This document shows positions 1 through 11,416 of a DNA stretch of 64,000 bases, piece by piece. The position numbers and the translations under genes are program-made. How positions within the stretch are numbered: the stretch's first letter is position 1; each line of letters opens with the position of its first letter. Location: NCBI GenBank assembly GCA_949152475.1, contig OX424559.1:38175119-38239118 (forward strand), read 5' to 3'. Source of the DNA: Terebella lapidaria (taxonomy: Eukaryota; Annelida; Polychaeta; Terebellida; Terebellidae). The notes under the pieces are model-generated. The model was not told the DNA's origin and made no database searches. It worked only from the letters and a program-made list of their open reading frames with translations.

Positions 1-1215
1 ATACCAAATTTACTCGCCCTTGGTCTCCATCACTCTCTGGTATTGAATGTTTACTAATGCATGCCAGCTGTCTAGCACCATAACTGATAAAACATGGGCG
101 TAACACAATCAAAATGTTCCAGAGTGAGGGATGAAGTTCTTATTATATTGTAACAGTACTGCAAGCATTCATGCCTGTCAGAAGCAAGTGGCTGTAAATT
201 GGATAAGTTTGTGGTGTTGACATTTGGGAGTGTACTTCAATGCTTTGGAGAACAATTCATCACTATTTATTTGTCAGCCACACATCAGCATTCCCAAACC
301 ACAAGAGAACCGATTTTGCGCAATATTCCTTTCTAGGATTTTCGTTTGCAGCACATTGAGGAGGACACTAATCGTTTGCTGGTTAATTGAATTGCTTCGG
401 ATTTAATTTGAACGAACGGCAATGAAACCTCACTAAAAATAGTTGTACATGTATCCGAATGTCCATTTATATTAAACAAGATTTTCATAATCACAGATGG
501 GCATTCGGCTTAGCAAGTGGTTTTCCAACTGTACCCAAGACTAAATTTAACAGCGCTAAACTCGGCGAACCGTCCAAACACTGATTCGAATACCAATGTC
601 GGCACGCCACCGTCATCGATCACCGTCAATAGTCTAAGGAAGTGAAACATCGGCACCGAGGAGACAATTTTAAGCATGTTTATCTCCATGATTGTGCCGT
701 TCTTGTTGGTTTTTGTGTATACTGATATGTTACAACGTCGTTGTAATCTATATTGGCGAGGAATACGATTGACGGAACTACCTTATATTAAAAAGTGTCA
801 ACTATTCTCCGTCTGCCGGTGTGTAATATTATACAAATATTGGATGATGTGGTGTCTAATACAGATTTTACGGGATTCAAAAAAATATGTATTAAGCCAA
901 TACGGCTTTTCCGAATCGCGCAAACTGTGTTTTGAACGTGCAACATCCAATCTTTGCTATATTATCAACACCAATATACATGTACGCAGTCTCATATACA
1001 TAACTCTCTTTTGTAGGAACAGATAAGTTGATTGGTTGAAGCTACCGCATTGTGCAATACACGCATGCAGTATTCCATTTCAGGATCCAACATACATTAT
1101 GTTGGATTGACACGTGGTACAAATAAACCAATCAGAGTAGACGATCAGTGCTAAGTTAATAAAATTACAGAATAAAACTTCATATATCAAGGTCTGCACA
1201 CAAAAATTTACTTGG
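1..1215. other. AT-rich DNA, no gene seen
   Basis: No recognisable protein, RNA gene or element. The longest open stretch (676-1026, +) is rich in Tyr, Cys, Ile and Leu and resembles no family I know; it looks like chance in AT-rich sequence. Confidence 0.5.
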
Positions 1216-1281
1216 TTTGGGCGGATTAGTATTTCGCCCAAACAAAACTTTATTTTGTTCGGGCGAATTAGTATTCCGCCC
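1216..1281. repeat. Two near-palindromic repeat units
   Basis: Two units follow each other: GGGCGGATTAGTATTTCGCCC and, after AAACAAAACTTTATTTTGTTC, GGGCGAATTAGTATTCCGCCC. Each begins GGGCG and ends CGCCC, and the spacer is itself partly palindromic (AACAAAA/TTTTGTT). It may be the core of a small fold-back element. No flanking duplication was found. Confidence 0.45.
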
Positions 1282-1774
1282 GGGTGGATTAATATTTTTT
1301 TCTTCCATGTCCTAAATGCGCTTCCGTATACCATTGTACCCGTACTATCAGTATTATTGGTCGCCGCATCAGCGGCCTATATCAAATACAAAGTTACTTT
1401 AATTTCCGGTGCCGCTTAGCACAGTGCACCTTCTTCCACCTGCCGCTCAGCGCACGAACTGATATTCTAGCACAAACATCATTCAATTTTATCAGTTTTT
1501 TTCACTGACGATCCCACAGCAAGAATTTTGGCCAACGCATTTGTTTCATGCGGCGACCACTTTTGCTACTCTGGATCCCTGACGTTTACTTGTATCTATG
1601 TCAACAACACCCTCTACTCATCGTTGTAACTAATGTGTTGTTTTGGTTTTAAGTTGCTCTACGCAGAATTGGTTGGGATAGGAACGTAAATCTTGATGAA
1701 TGCCAACCAGACAGCCAGAGATTGCAAACCCTAGCCCTTTAGATTGAGCCACTATAGTTTTCCCCACTTTTTTA

Positions 1775-2390
1775 CCTATACTCTAATTTTTCTAACTCGT
1801 TTACTCTGTTTTTTTTGCCGATATTTTTGCGATGTTTAATGGTATCGTATTGTAACTTGGCACACTTCACCTGGAGATCAAACGGCATTTTTCTGCAAAC
1901 TTTCAGACTTCTGCTCATAGACCTGTGAGAGCTAGCAATCTACTGCAATGATAAATTTTCCCTGAAATCCTGTCCTCTGGCACGTGATGGGCGCTTCTGT
2001 TCCGAAAATTTGCATAGGGGCGAGGGTTAGGATTCGGGACCGCCCACGCAGGTAAACTGATTCGAAATGACTCGCACGTGCGGGCATCTTGACGACAACT
2101 GAGAACCCGATCCCCTATTATGCTTAATATAACTTGTCCATTTGGATTCCGTCATCAGTTGTCGAGAATCAAGCAATATGTCGGCGCCCATGGTTCAAGC
2201 AAATCCTCGCTTAAATAAAACTTCTGTGTTTTGAAAGAAACAGAGAGCGTTTCCGGAAGGCAGGTTTGTGTGAAATAATTGCCGTTTGTAACACAGATAT
2301 GCAATATTCAGTTGAATAGTTCGCTCCAAGTAACTTGACTGAACTGAAGGCAAAAAACGGTGTAAACAAGCTAAAAAAAATGAGTATAGG
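1775..2390. mobile_element. Long-TIR MITE, copy 1
   Basis: The ends are inverted copies: CCTATACTC at 1775 against GAGTATAGG ending at 2390. The similarity runs inward on the left through 'ctaactcgttta' and on the right through 'gtgtaaacaagctaa'. The left arm matches, at moderate divergence, the arm of the element at 24603-25176, including a shared block near 'acttggcacacttcacctgg'. There is no coding capacity, so this is a non-autonomous DNA transposon of about 616 bp. The superfamily is unknown. The DNA just left of it (about 1720-1770) resembles the repeat at 27290, so it probably inserted into a copy of that repeat. Confidence 0.6.
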
Positions 2391-2399
2391 GTGATTAAT

Positions 2400-2607
2400 A
2401 AGCGTAGAATCAATACCCAGTATTGAGTATTCCGAGCGAACAAAACATGGTCCGTTATCCAATCTCATAGTCCGGGGACAGAAAGTCATATCAGGCATAC
2501 GAAGTGAAAGAAAACAAAAATGACAGGGAAACTCATGAACCCCCCAAAATGGCCATTAGGAGGTGAAATCAGGTGTTCCGGAAAGAGTGAGAATTTCCTG
2601 CTCCACT
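2400..2607 (-). repeat. Dispersed repeat shared with 12325-12537
   Basis: About 205 bp, over 90% identical by eye to 12325-12537, ending in 'tcctgctccactagtgg'. In the second copy the repeat lies directly downstream (minus strand) of a Penelope-like reverse transcriptase fragment. I therefore read both as the 3' tail of that retroelement. This copy lacks any coding part. Confidence 0.55.
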
Positions 2608-5600
2608 AGTGGTGATAATATAGGGCATCACAATGTCCAATAAACACAACACATGACGGAATCCACAACTGAAATTTCGACGCTGACGTCCCTAACTTCA
2701 CAAGCTTCCTTAGAACTATGCTGCATATGACATTTTCATTATCGTTTTTAATATCGTAGGTCGTTTCGGAATTATAACAATTTCTTAACCAGAGGTCACA
2801 TTTCGAATAATGAGGAAATGGCCGTAGAAAAATTGGGGAAAAATAGCAGTAAAAAAACTGGGCATCTGTGGAGTAAATGCAATGTTTCGATTTTTACCCT
2901 CCCCGAAACTTTGACCTTGTTAGTCTTTAACTCTAAATTTCCACTCTATGCTGATCGACTGAATGTGAGAATGGAGGACCCGGACCTACCGGATATACAG
3001 AGTCATATTATATTAAACTTTGTGCGCCCATTGAGAAAATACTGACCCATTACTTGCGTTATAGGGAAGCATAAAATATGATTTAAAACTTCGAATTCAC
3101 TACTCGTGATGCAAAAACAGAATTACGAATGAAAACCTAAATAAATGAGATAGTGACATACTAGTACACATGAACGTCAAAAACGTAACAACCTATTAAA
3201 ATATGCAAGTGCCTTGAGTAAATATTCAATCATGATATTTTACCACCACATCTACGATGAACAATTAAATTTCTCAGTTGTGAATAAAGTATACCTAAAT
3301 TTACGAATCGATGTCTTGAAACAATCACATATTTCGAAACAAATCACAAGAGTCTTAATAAAAATCCACCTATCTATCGATCGCAGCCCCTAATAAACAC
3401 ACAGCCGTGCAGTGTGCTTGTTGACATTTCAATTCTGGTGAATAACGGACACGTCTTACCAAGAGACTTGACTGAAGTTGTATTTCGTCCAGTAACAAAC
3501 ATACAGACATACCCAAAACACGAGAGGGAACGCGGGTTGCTAGCCCCGTGGCAACCGCCTCATTTACACTCAACAGCTGACAAGGACACATCGTTATCTG
3601 ATACTAAGATGACCGCCAGCAATGAATACATTTCTGAGGTGCATTACGGACGGCAGACACACAGACAAAATACTTGCCGTCCAATGTGATGTACCCTACT
3701 GAAAATATACACTCTACTTTGTCTGTTATTATATTTTTGATATATTATACAAAGCACAATTCGCAAAGTGAAGCAAATCATTCATTTCGATGTTAACAAA
3801 AGCGACAACCGAGGAGCATGCGAGTTAGAACATGGTGGTCCAATTTTCAAAATAGCCTGATCGAATTTTTAATCTTACAGAAAGACTATCGCTATAATTT
3901 TCACTGTTGTATCTCATAGATACATCACGAACTTAGTGTTGTCTCTTGACTTCTGCATACTCTATGGAGGCAGTGTTGACTTTAGAATAGCGTTGACGTA
4001 TTTCAATCCCTCGCTATATAAAAAGAGCAGAATGTTAAAGTTCAACTAAAGTCAGGATAGTTATTTTTACATGATATAATGAATCTTATGGATTACTATA
4101 CATTTTACAGCTTGTCAATATATCGATTATTCATGAAGATATGACAGTTTTAGTAGCCATTTTGGGTACTATTATAATGAGTTGTCACGACGTCACAAGG
4201 GTAAAACAAATTAACTAAGGTAATGAAACGTATATTATATATTTAACATGTACGATGATATGTATGCTTTATTTGACACACACGTTGTTGCCATGAGATA
4301 TAACCAATGTTCAATTACCAGAATTAGATGTCAAGGTAACTATTCTCGAGATATGTCCCATAGCAACCGTGGTTGCTAGTCCCAACGCCATGGATATTGA
4401 AGTATGTACCCCAAAACTGGTGAAAATGTGGACAAGAGCCTTTTCTGATATCCATTGAATACTCTTAAACCACATTTTTCACACCAATCCCGAGTTAAAC
4501 CCCCTAGCAACCACGTTGGTGTGAGCCGTATGCTGAGTATGGTCGGCATGGTGATCAGACACATCTTATGGGTGTGGAATATTCTCTACATTATTTATCA
4601 TGTTTATGTTCGTATTATTCAGCGATATTATGCTCGGATCAATCAGAAAAAGGGGCTCTAAATGTAGCTAATTAAAACAACTTACTAGTGTGGCGTCATG
4701 AATACTCATTATAATTGCTAATGAGCCTCATAATTGGTAATATTGAAAACGGTTAAAGATATTAAGGCTCTGTTGAAGCCAACACATTACCCTTGGCATT
4801 TCTATTGCTCCAAACATGATACCTGAGATTCATTCTGACTTGAGTTAGACTTTAACGTTTCCATTGCTACAATGGACGTAATTTCACTGAAACTTTAAAA
4901 TGCCTGACTGTCCCTCAGATGTCAAAGGTCAAGGTAAACAGCTGTAAAATGTATCAAAACATGACTGGCACCAAGTACATCTGATGTTTTGTGGCTTGAT
5001 ACAGAGATCAGGGGATTATGCTACATACCGCACTTGTTCATATCGGAATATTTCTATGCATACTAAGCAGCAAGTCGATATTTACATAATGGCGTGTCAG
5101 TATGCCAAACGATGTAATTATTTTTAAAATAAAAACAAAAATTAAAAAATAACAGAAATAATCTATTGAAATAAATTGACAAAGGTGAATTGTTACTGGT
5201 TTGTCGACCATTTATTGGACTGTTTCAAATTAAATTGCGGGAATATATAGAAACATATGGAAACAACCTAGTGTATCTATATCACAAATTTACCCAATCG
5301 GTTCTCTACATTCGCCCTTTCCCTTTTTCATTTGGTTGCATGCTAGGATGTTCCTACCTTTGTAAATAAGAAAGATGTACATTTTGTGCGCACTGACCAC
5401 GAGGTTTTGTGTGAAGTAAATTAAATGTCTATCTTGATCATATTTCCATGAACACCTCATCAACAGAACACCACGCGGTATCTGTTATGAAGACGGACAT
5501 TTCGCCGTTTGATCGACACCTCAATACCATGTGTTAATGAAGCGACCTTGATACTTAATTGATATATTATTTAGTCCTCTTGTAAGTCGTCAGAGAGACT

Positions 5601-6800
5601 AATTGTTCCATTTCTCATGACCTTTTCTGCAGAGAAAACTCGATTGGTTGTAGGCGAAAAAATAATGACTCTCTCAATGAAATGTATATTAGAGAAAGTA
5701 CATTATTGTCAGTCGCACATCGTTCGCGTAATAAAATATGATGTTTACTATATTCTACCATCACTTCTCTAAAACAATATATTTAACTTACCATTCAACA
5801 TGTTCACGGATTTTGTATCTCTCGTACAGGTATCTTACCTGTTGTATGTAAATGCGTAGGCGGTTCCAAATTTACAACTGGCTCTCCATATGGAATTCAA
5901 CCGGACCGACTTTTCCGTCACATCGGAGAATGATCTGAAGTTGTCACGAAACAAGCATATGAATAAATATTCGGACACCAAAAAAAAACCTTATCTGGAC
6001 AGTCGGGTACACTAAGCAGAATCACGAGTTACCCAACTCACCAAGTGATTTATTGTATTCATACATTGATCTTCTCACTTTCACAGCCAGGCTTCAAGTC
6101 AATTGTGGGAGTGCAAACAATTACCTCGCTTTATCTTGACATCCACGTGGACCAATACTTAGAATAATTGCCTTCACGTTCCGGTGGTCTTCCATTTGTG
6201 AGAAATATAGAATCTACGCCTGGGATCCAATGGTGAGGGAGAGCGTGAGGGGATTACAAAGATGCGGCTCTATTTATTGAATGATTCTGCTTGAGGAGAC
6301 AATGAAGGGACTGCGCAAATTGTTTTGTAGCTGATTGATCAAAAGGTATCACTTGATTCACCTCACAAAAACGATATATATTTTTATGTCAGTCAATAGT
6401 TTATTGTTACATTGACACATATACATGTATTCATCTTTATATACATATATATTGCAGTTTTGTGAAAATGTTCTTAAACTTGGTTGCTCGACCAAGCAAT
6501 GAACTTGGTTGTGTTGATTACTTTGTATCCGCTAACAATTGTCAATTTACTGGATTGCAGATTACATGCATAGTGTTTGCCAACAAGTCCACCGTCTGGC
6601 TGTGTCACAGACATTAACTTTCAGCCGCTAGGGGGACGGAGTTTTCGTGCACCAGGGGTTAAGCTCCTTACACGAGTGCTGTTTTTGAAGGCGGTCGTCG
6701 CTGTAGCCAGAGTCCATGGGGATTAAAGAAATTGCGAAGCCGTACGGCGGACGCGAGTAACTTCCCACTGGGACGAGAACACCTAAAACAGGACACAAAT
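2608..6800. other. Non-coding DNA, little seen
   Basis: No gene recognised. About 2690-2960 shows weak similarity to the diverged repeat at 27290-28189, sharing 'ccctaacttc.caagct' and then 'atggccgtagaaaaatt'. About 4380-4560 has a long antisense/sense ORF pair without a recognisable product. The rest is AT-rich and featureless to me. Confidence 0.45.
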
Positions 6801-7465
6801 CTGTATTGTATTGTAGTTATTTATTCAAGTCTCACCCGGTGATACATGTACATCATATGAAATTGACAAAAAAATAAGTAAAACCCACCGGCCACTCAAT
6901 ACGAGTTACGAGAGACTGACATAATACACAAATTAGACTAGCCAAGAGGCTAGCTACAAGGTAAGATGATAAATAATGTAAAATACCAAGAGTATGAAAG
7001 CTGTTTCCGTCTTTCCAAACTTACAAATAGTATTCTGGTAGCAGTTTCAGCGATTTCGGCATTGCTCAATATAAAACACATTTTTCTAGTTGGACAGTAC
7101 AAATTAAAACCCACGCACATAGCACCACATTTTTCATACAGTTCATGTCGGAGATCTGCATCCACAGGGCATATGTTTATCACCTGGTTTTCGTCCTCGA
7201 CAGTGTTAGGGCAATTGTAGCAAGTGCGTTCGTTCACACACAGGCGTTCATATCGGCCAATCTCTATTCGTAGGGGGGGGGGGGGGGGGCAGTACGTACC
7301 GCAGCGAATCTGGCTTAGTACTCGCCTGTGTCTCCATGGAATCCTCTGCCTGAGGTAGCCCTCACAGCACTGCCTGGTCCACGCACTGCTGGTTCCTGAT
7401 GAAGTGGGTTCTCCCAATCTCTGCGAACATTTTCCTGCACTTTTTCCCGCACCAACGACAGGCCT
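6801..7465 (-). pseudogene. Old LINE ORF2, C-terminal part (3' piece)
   Basis: The minus-strand frame encodes the C-terminal end of a non-LTR reverse transcriptase protein, with LRIEIGRYERLCVNERTC, then CPNTVEDENQV..ICPVDADLRHELYEK, the Cys/His-rich tail of this LINE type. The frame ends at 6950. The tail finishes near 6801 with AATAAATAA and a short CAATA repeat (read on the minus strand), a typical LINE 3' end. Its upstream continuation lies at 16669-17345. The two pieces meet in a consistent reading frame when the 9.2-kb insertion between them is ignored (..TLDVQ|IGLSLVREKV..). The copy is diverged, 5'-truncated and carries a C17 run where Pro codons are read. Confidence 0.8.
7273..7289. 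repeat. G17 homopolymer
   Basis: Seventeen consecutive G on the plus strand (C on the coding strand) inside the old LINE reading frame, read as a Pro run before LRIEIGRYE. Related LINE proteins have no such run here, so this is a later homopolymer expansion or an assembly artefact. Confidence 0.8.
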
Positions 7466-7471
7466 ATTTGC
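7466..7471. repeat. 6-bp target duplication (left), ATTTGC
   Basis: ATTTGC lies directly before the TACGGAAGCG terminus and recurs at 16663-16668 directly after the inverted terminus. Removing the insertion plus one copy restores a continuous LINE reading frame. Confidence 0.85.
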
Positions 7472-7516
7472 TACGGAAGCGTAGAAGGGCCACCCAGGAA
7501 AATTATTTTTTTTAAA

Positions 7517-7615
7517 TTCCCGAGTTAGTAACTCGATAATATCGACTTAGTATCTCGATAATATCGACTTATAACTCGATATTATCGAGTTAGTATCTCG
7601 ATAATATCGACTTAA
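7517..7615. repeat. 22-bp palindromic array, left arm block 1
   Basis: About four units of the type ACTCGATAATATCGACTTAGT. Each unit holds the perfect odd palindrome CGATA-A/T-TATCG, and some hold CGAGTTA-C-TAACTCG. Part of the left TIR arm. Confidence 0.8.
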
Positions 7616-7651
7616 ACGTGGAACAGGCACAGAGAGAGATTTATTTTTTTT

Positions 7652-7751
7652 AAATGTTGATTTTATATACATGTATGATCAGTGTTTAGTGGAAATTGAT
7701 TGACGTGGGTTTGGGAAAATTCTTTATTTTTTACCAAGGTAAAAATCTCCA
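7652..7751 (-). repeat. Split direct repeat B2
   Basis: 100 bp, identical by eye to B1 at 8016-8115 (both run aaatgttgattt ... aaaaatctcca). It forms the 3' end of the Ngaro-like element. The 83 bp between B2 and A2 (7752-7834) hold a short cata/gggt-rich stretch. Confidence 0.85.
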
Positions 7752-7834
7752 CACGTACATACATACATACATTCAATACATACAACCAATAAAATACACG
7801 TAAATCTACCCAAATTTGAGGGTGGGTGGGTGGG

Positions 7835-8014
7835 TAAAAAGCGTTTGAATAAAGCGGGTACATGTACAACACTGAAATTGAGACGACAGACAGGTGCATG
7901 CAATATATACTGGTATTGAGTAATATGAGAGTACAAGCTTAAACCTCGGCAGGTCTGCATGAGTGAAAACGACGAAAACCCATTTAAACCATATTAAACA
8001 TTTTAATATACACT
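7835..8014 (-). repeat. Split direct repeat A2
   Basis: 180 bp, identical by eye to A1 at 11417-11596. It lies between B1 and B2, as in Ngaro-type elements. Confidence 0.85.
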
Positions 8015-8115
8015 TAAATGTTGATTTTATATACATGTATGATCAGTGTTTAGTGGAAATTGATTGACGTGGGTTTGGGAAAATTCTTTATTTTTTACCA
8101 AGGTAAAAATCTCCA
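8015..8115 (-). repeat. Split direct repeat B1
   Basis: Copy of B2 placed directly after the recombinase frame and abutting A2 with no gap. Confidence 0.85.
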
Positions 8116-8147
8116 AACCAAACCCCTGTGTGAGTGTGTGTTGTGAT

Positions 8148-9167
8148 CTATGTGGTGGGCAACAATTTTAGTGCCATTACTCGAGTTAGCTTTTTCTGTG
8201 TGTCCATTGAAGGCGTGAGATACCTCTCGTAGGCAGCGGATCTCCAATCCCCTTGACGTTTTATTAGGGTCGCCGGGACGCCGCATGCGAAGGCAAACGT
8301 TGCCCCACCCCTCCGAAACGAATGTCCAGAGTACTCGGAGGCAGGCATACCACAGGCAACAATAACCAGGCGCAAAGTGTTGACGAAGGACGAGTGGGTT
8401 ATGCAGGCATAGCCTCCACTGGCACGTGGGTAAGAGAATAGAGGTGCTGTATCTGGAATGGTGGATCCGATGAGAAACAGTTCTTTGAGGGCTGACACTG
8501 GGCACAAAACAGAGCCTGGGATGGCAGGGATTGGTGTCGTCAGACACCTCTCTCCATATTGTATAGTCTTTGTTCGCCTAGTGCTCAGAATAGCGCAGTC
8601 GTCTAGGAGCCGACAATCTCGTTTTCGGAGGCCTCCGTCTGTGGTGTTGTCATGGTTTGTCTTGGGCAGTAATGTGGCCTTGCGGTAGAAGCTGAAGAAT
8701 GCACAAAGACAGGCTGCCCAGAACGCCATGTCTCTTGGACACTGCCGGTCTAACCTGGACTGGATGGAACGGAGAATTTCGGGCGTTATTGGGAGTTTTT
8801 GTCTCTGGGCTCTACCGAGATTGCGCTTGATGCCTTTTAGCACTGTTGTGAGAAACCAGTTATCGACCAGAGGGTTCTTACTGCCGCTTTCAAGGTGGAC
8901 TATCCTCACGACGTTCAGGTAATTGTCGATACTTTGAGGTCGCAGGCTTCGTGCCAGGAAGGCAGCATATCGGCATAGTGTCATCTCGGATGCTGGGACA
9001 ATACGATAATTGAAATAAATGCAGAAACGCAGATATGTGTCTCTCTGGGACATGTAGGCGACTTTTGTATTGGCAGCGTAGGTGGCGTGCCGATACCGGA
9101 CGATATCTCGGTCTAGGAGTCGCTCCTGCTCTTGTACATCTGCAGAAAAAGTTGAAACCAAATGCAA
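8148..9167 (-). CDS. Tyrosine recombinase of the Ngaro-like element
   Basis: A 339-residue frame. The N-terminal half looks like a SAM-like DNA-binding region (LRFCIYFNYRIVPASEMTLC..AAFLARSLRPQSIDNYL). The C-terminal half has the catalytic signature of the family: GHSFRRGGATFAFACG (H-x2-R), GDW, and YERYL with the nucleophilic Tyr. In this order the recombinase replaces the DDE integrase and joins a circular DNA intermediate to the target without a duplication. It follows the RT/RNase H frame with a short overlap, as usual for the family. Part of a fossil-type element; the frame itself is long and open. Confidence 0.85.
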   Translation of the reverse strand: MHLVSTFSADVQEQERLLDRDIVRYRHATYAANTKVAYMSQRDTYLRFCIYFNYRIVPASEMTLCRYAAFLARSLRPQSIDNYLNVVRIVHLESGSKNPLVDNWFLTTVLKGIKRNLGRAQRQKLPITPEILRSIQSRLDRQCPRDMAFWAACLCAFFSFYRKATLLPKTNHDNTTDGGLRKRDCRLLDDCAILSTRRTKTIQYGERCLTTPIPAIPGSVLCPVSALKELFLIGSTIPDTAPLFSYPRASGGYACITHSSFVNTLRLVIVACGMPASEYSGHSFRRGGATFAFACGVPATLIKRQGDWRSAAYERYLTPSMDTQKKLTRVMALKLLPTT

Positions 9168-10402
9168 CCATACACATAAATGTAACTGCCCAATGACATG
9201 TGGTGTAGCATACTAAACACAGGAAGACATACATCGACAACATACTGACATATATATCTGAGGGCGAATGGTAAAAACTTGATATCATGAAGTCTTGACA
9301 AGGCATTTGCAACATAGTTACATTTAGTATTGATATAGACAGGGTTGAGAGTGATATCATGAGTAGCACATAACCAGAGTATTGCACGCAAAATATCGTT
9401 GGCGACTACATTGGTAGTTAGTCCCTTACGGACGGCCCACTCAGAGCCTTTGTTGTCCGTGTACACATAAATACATTTATTTGTCCATTTGTGCCTCCAG
9501 CGTTTAACGGCCAGATATATGGCGCAAAGTTCTTTGACATATATGCTTTCTTGTTGCAATTCTGGGAAGTCGACAGCCCATGCGGAGAAGGCGAAATCCC
9601 CATCATGGTAGGCTGCACCTGCTTCAAGCGATGCGTCAGTATGGACTGTGGTTTCGGGCAGAGGTCTTTCCCGCGACGGGATGCAGACGACACCATTGAA
9701 GGACTCACACCATTGACAGAAGTATTGCATGTCGCGTTTGACCTCAGCTGGGATGCGGACGCGGTGTGATGGCTTGTGTAACTTGGCTTGCAGGTTAATG
9801 AGGCGACGTAGCGTTGGACGCGTGGCTTTGATACACTTACTGGCCCAGGAGACTTTCCCAATCAGCGACTGGAGTTCGCGTTTGCTGGCTCTTGTTTTGG
9901 ACTGCCAGTGCGATACCGTGCTCTTGATTTCTTGTAGCTTGCTGTGAGGTATGGAGAGCCTTCCACTCACTGTGTCAATATCTATACCGAGGAAGGGGAG
10001 TTTTTGTGCTGGCTCGATAACTTTTGACCAGTTTATTGTAAATCCAAGCCTAGTCAGTAGTTCAATGAGTGTATCCATGGCCTCCCGACATTTCTCTCTA
10101 GTTTCTTCGACTATCAAAAAGTCATCTATATAGCACAGCACTGATTTGAAACCCTTGTTATTCATCATTCTGACGATGCTTTGTGTAATGCGATGGAATA
10201 TACCGACCGAGCGGGATGCCCCAAAACAAAATCTAGTGTCGTACATGTATGAGGCGGACTTGGATCCTGGAAATGTAAATTTTAGCCCCATGTACTGATA
10301 GCGAAGCGTAGACCATCGAGGATGAATTGTCTGTCGATATCGTCGCGGGCGAGCTCTACATCCCAGACTCGGCAACGGTCGCTCAGAGGATTGGAGATGC
10401 AC
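9113..10402 (-). CDS. Reverse transcriptase/RNase H of the Ngaro-like element
   Basis: A 429-residue frame. The RT palm motif CYIDDFLIVEE is visible near residue 100, followed by thumb-type sequence (LPFLGIDIDTVSGRLSIP). RNase H follows with its acidic residues in HTDASLEAGAAYH, KELCAIYLAV and YVYTDNKGSEW, then a C-terminal LSRLHDI. This resembles the RT-RNase H module of DIRS/Ngaro elements, which is distantly related to that of LTR elements. It lies between the gag-like and recombinase frames. Part of a broken element; compared with relatives the module is not complete. Confidence 0.8.
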   Translation of the reverse strand: MHLQSSERPLPSLGCRARPRRYRQTIHPRWSTLRYQYMGLKFTFPGSKSASYMYDTRFCFGASRSVGIFHRITQSIVRMMNNKGFKSVLCYIDDFLIVEETREKCREAMDTLIELLTRLGFTINWSKVIEPAQKLPFLGIDIDTVSGRLSIPHSKLQEIKSTVSHWQSKTRASKRELQSLIGKVSWASKCIKATRPTLRRLINLQAKLHKPSHRVRIPAEVKRDMQYFCQWCESFNGVVCIPSRERPLPETTVHTDASLEAGAAYHDGDFAFSAWAVDFPELQQESIYVKELCAIYLAVKRWRHKWTNKCIYVYTDNKGSEWAVRKGLTTNVVANDILRAILWLCATHDITLNPVYINTKCNYVANALSRLHDIKFLPFALRYICQYVVDVCLPVFSMLHHMSLGSYIYVYGCIWFQLFLQMYKSRSDS

Positions 10403-10459
10403 ATGTCCTATTTATGATTGAATCGCGAGTGGCTTGCCTCCTTGCATATGGCGCAGACG

Positions 10460-11389
10460 TCAGTTTTCTCTGACGCAGTTGTTGCTGTTGAAGTTGCGGC
10501 ATATTTCTACCCCCTTGTTATCGGTTAATCTGGGTGGTCTGTCTGGCCTACGCGGTCGTTGGGGCTGGTGTTGCGTATTCCGTGGCCGTCGGCTCAGGTA
10601 GAAGGTAGCCAGGTGTACATCATTGCACCCCCAGCGTGTACCTTTGGCCGCCTGTTTCTTCCGAAACTCCTGGTCGTACACCATGAGGGAACTGTGTTCA
10701 CACACCTGGGCGTAGTCACCAAAGTCCTGAGTGTACTGCAGGTAATCCAGTAGCGCTTCACGTGTGTTGAATTTATCGTCTGTGATCATCTGTGTCATAA
10801 TTCTGGCATTTGCACTTGTCCACTGTGCAAGTGTAACAGTCTCAGGCGGAGGTTTTTGTCTCGCTGAACGAATGAAGAGTCTGGTGCCTCCCTGTTCACA
10901 CAGTTCTGTATCATCGCCATCGAGACCCCCCTGGTTGGGTCTGGTAACAAAGTCGGGAATAAGCAGCAATTTACCTGGCGTGCGTTTGTCTTGCGTATCC
11001 TGTGGCCCTGTTGTATCCCCGGCGAACAAGCTATCTCCTGGGAAGCCGTTGTCGTTGAGCTGTGCTAGCAGGCGTTGAACTTCAGGATTCTGAGCGATGT
11101 CTGTGTTGTTGAGTGCTGTTGGATGGGGACCATTGGTTACCAGGCCCCCGGATGCCGTCGGTGGCGTGTCTTGTGTTTCTGCAGGAGCTGTGTTGTTCAA
11201 GGAGCTGATCCATTTCTCCAGTAGTCTGGTCTGTCCCCGGGTCAAACCTACGGCTCGGACGTCATCATCGGTCATCGCTTTGACAGCCGCCGAACTGTCA
11301 AAATCTTCTTCTGCCAATTTTGTCACAGCGCTATCCTTCAGCCCCGCTGCCTTGGTAGCTTCTTTAAAGCGCTTTTTATCTTCTGACAT
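10460..11389 (-). CDS. Gag-like protein of the Ngaro-like element
   Basis: The frame has Met in MSEDKKRFKEATKAAG at 11389. The upstream open part falls in terminal repeat A1, so I place the start here. The N-terminal ~70 residues are charged and helical (AGLKDSAVTKLAEEDFDS, then DDDVRAVGLTRGQTRLLEKW) and resemble a SAM-like domain. A Pro/Thr/Gly-rich linker follows, then a region with QWTSANARIMTQMI and a basic C-terminus with a Cys-containing segment (EICRNFNSNNC) that suggests a zinc finger. The role is probably nucleoprotein formation. Identification rests on position ahead of RT and on general character, not on sequence recognition. Confidence 0.6.
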   Translation of the reverse strand: MSEDKKRFKEATKAAGLKDSAVTKLAEEDFDSSAAVKAMTDDDVRAVGLTRGQTRLLEKWISSLNNTAPAETQDTPPTASGGLVTNGPHPTALNNTDIAQNPEVQRLLAQLNDNGFPGDSLFAGDTTGPQDTQDKRTPGKLLLIPDFVTRPNQGGLDGDDTELCEQGGTRLFIRSARQKPPPETVTLAQWTSANARIMTQMITDDKFNTREALLDYLQYTQDFGDYAQVCEHSSLMVYDQEFRKKQAAKGTRWGCNDVHLATFYLSRRPRNTQHQPQRPRRPDRPPRLTDNKGVEICRNFNSNNCVREN

Positions 11390-11416
11390 TGTTGTATTTG
11401 CGTTTTTCGTAATTGC

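Noticed and set aside
676-1026. 116-residue plus-strand frame as a small membrane protein
   Set aside because: AT-rich composition, no homology, and no conserved context.
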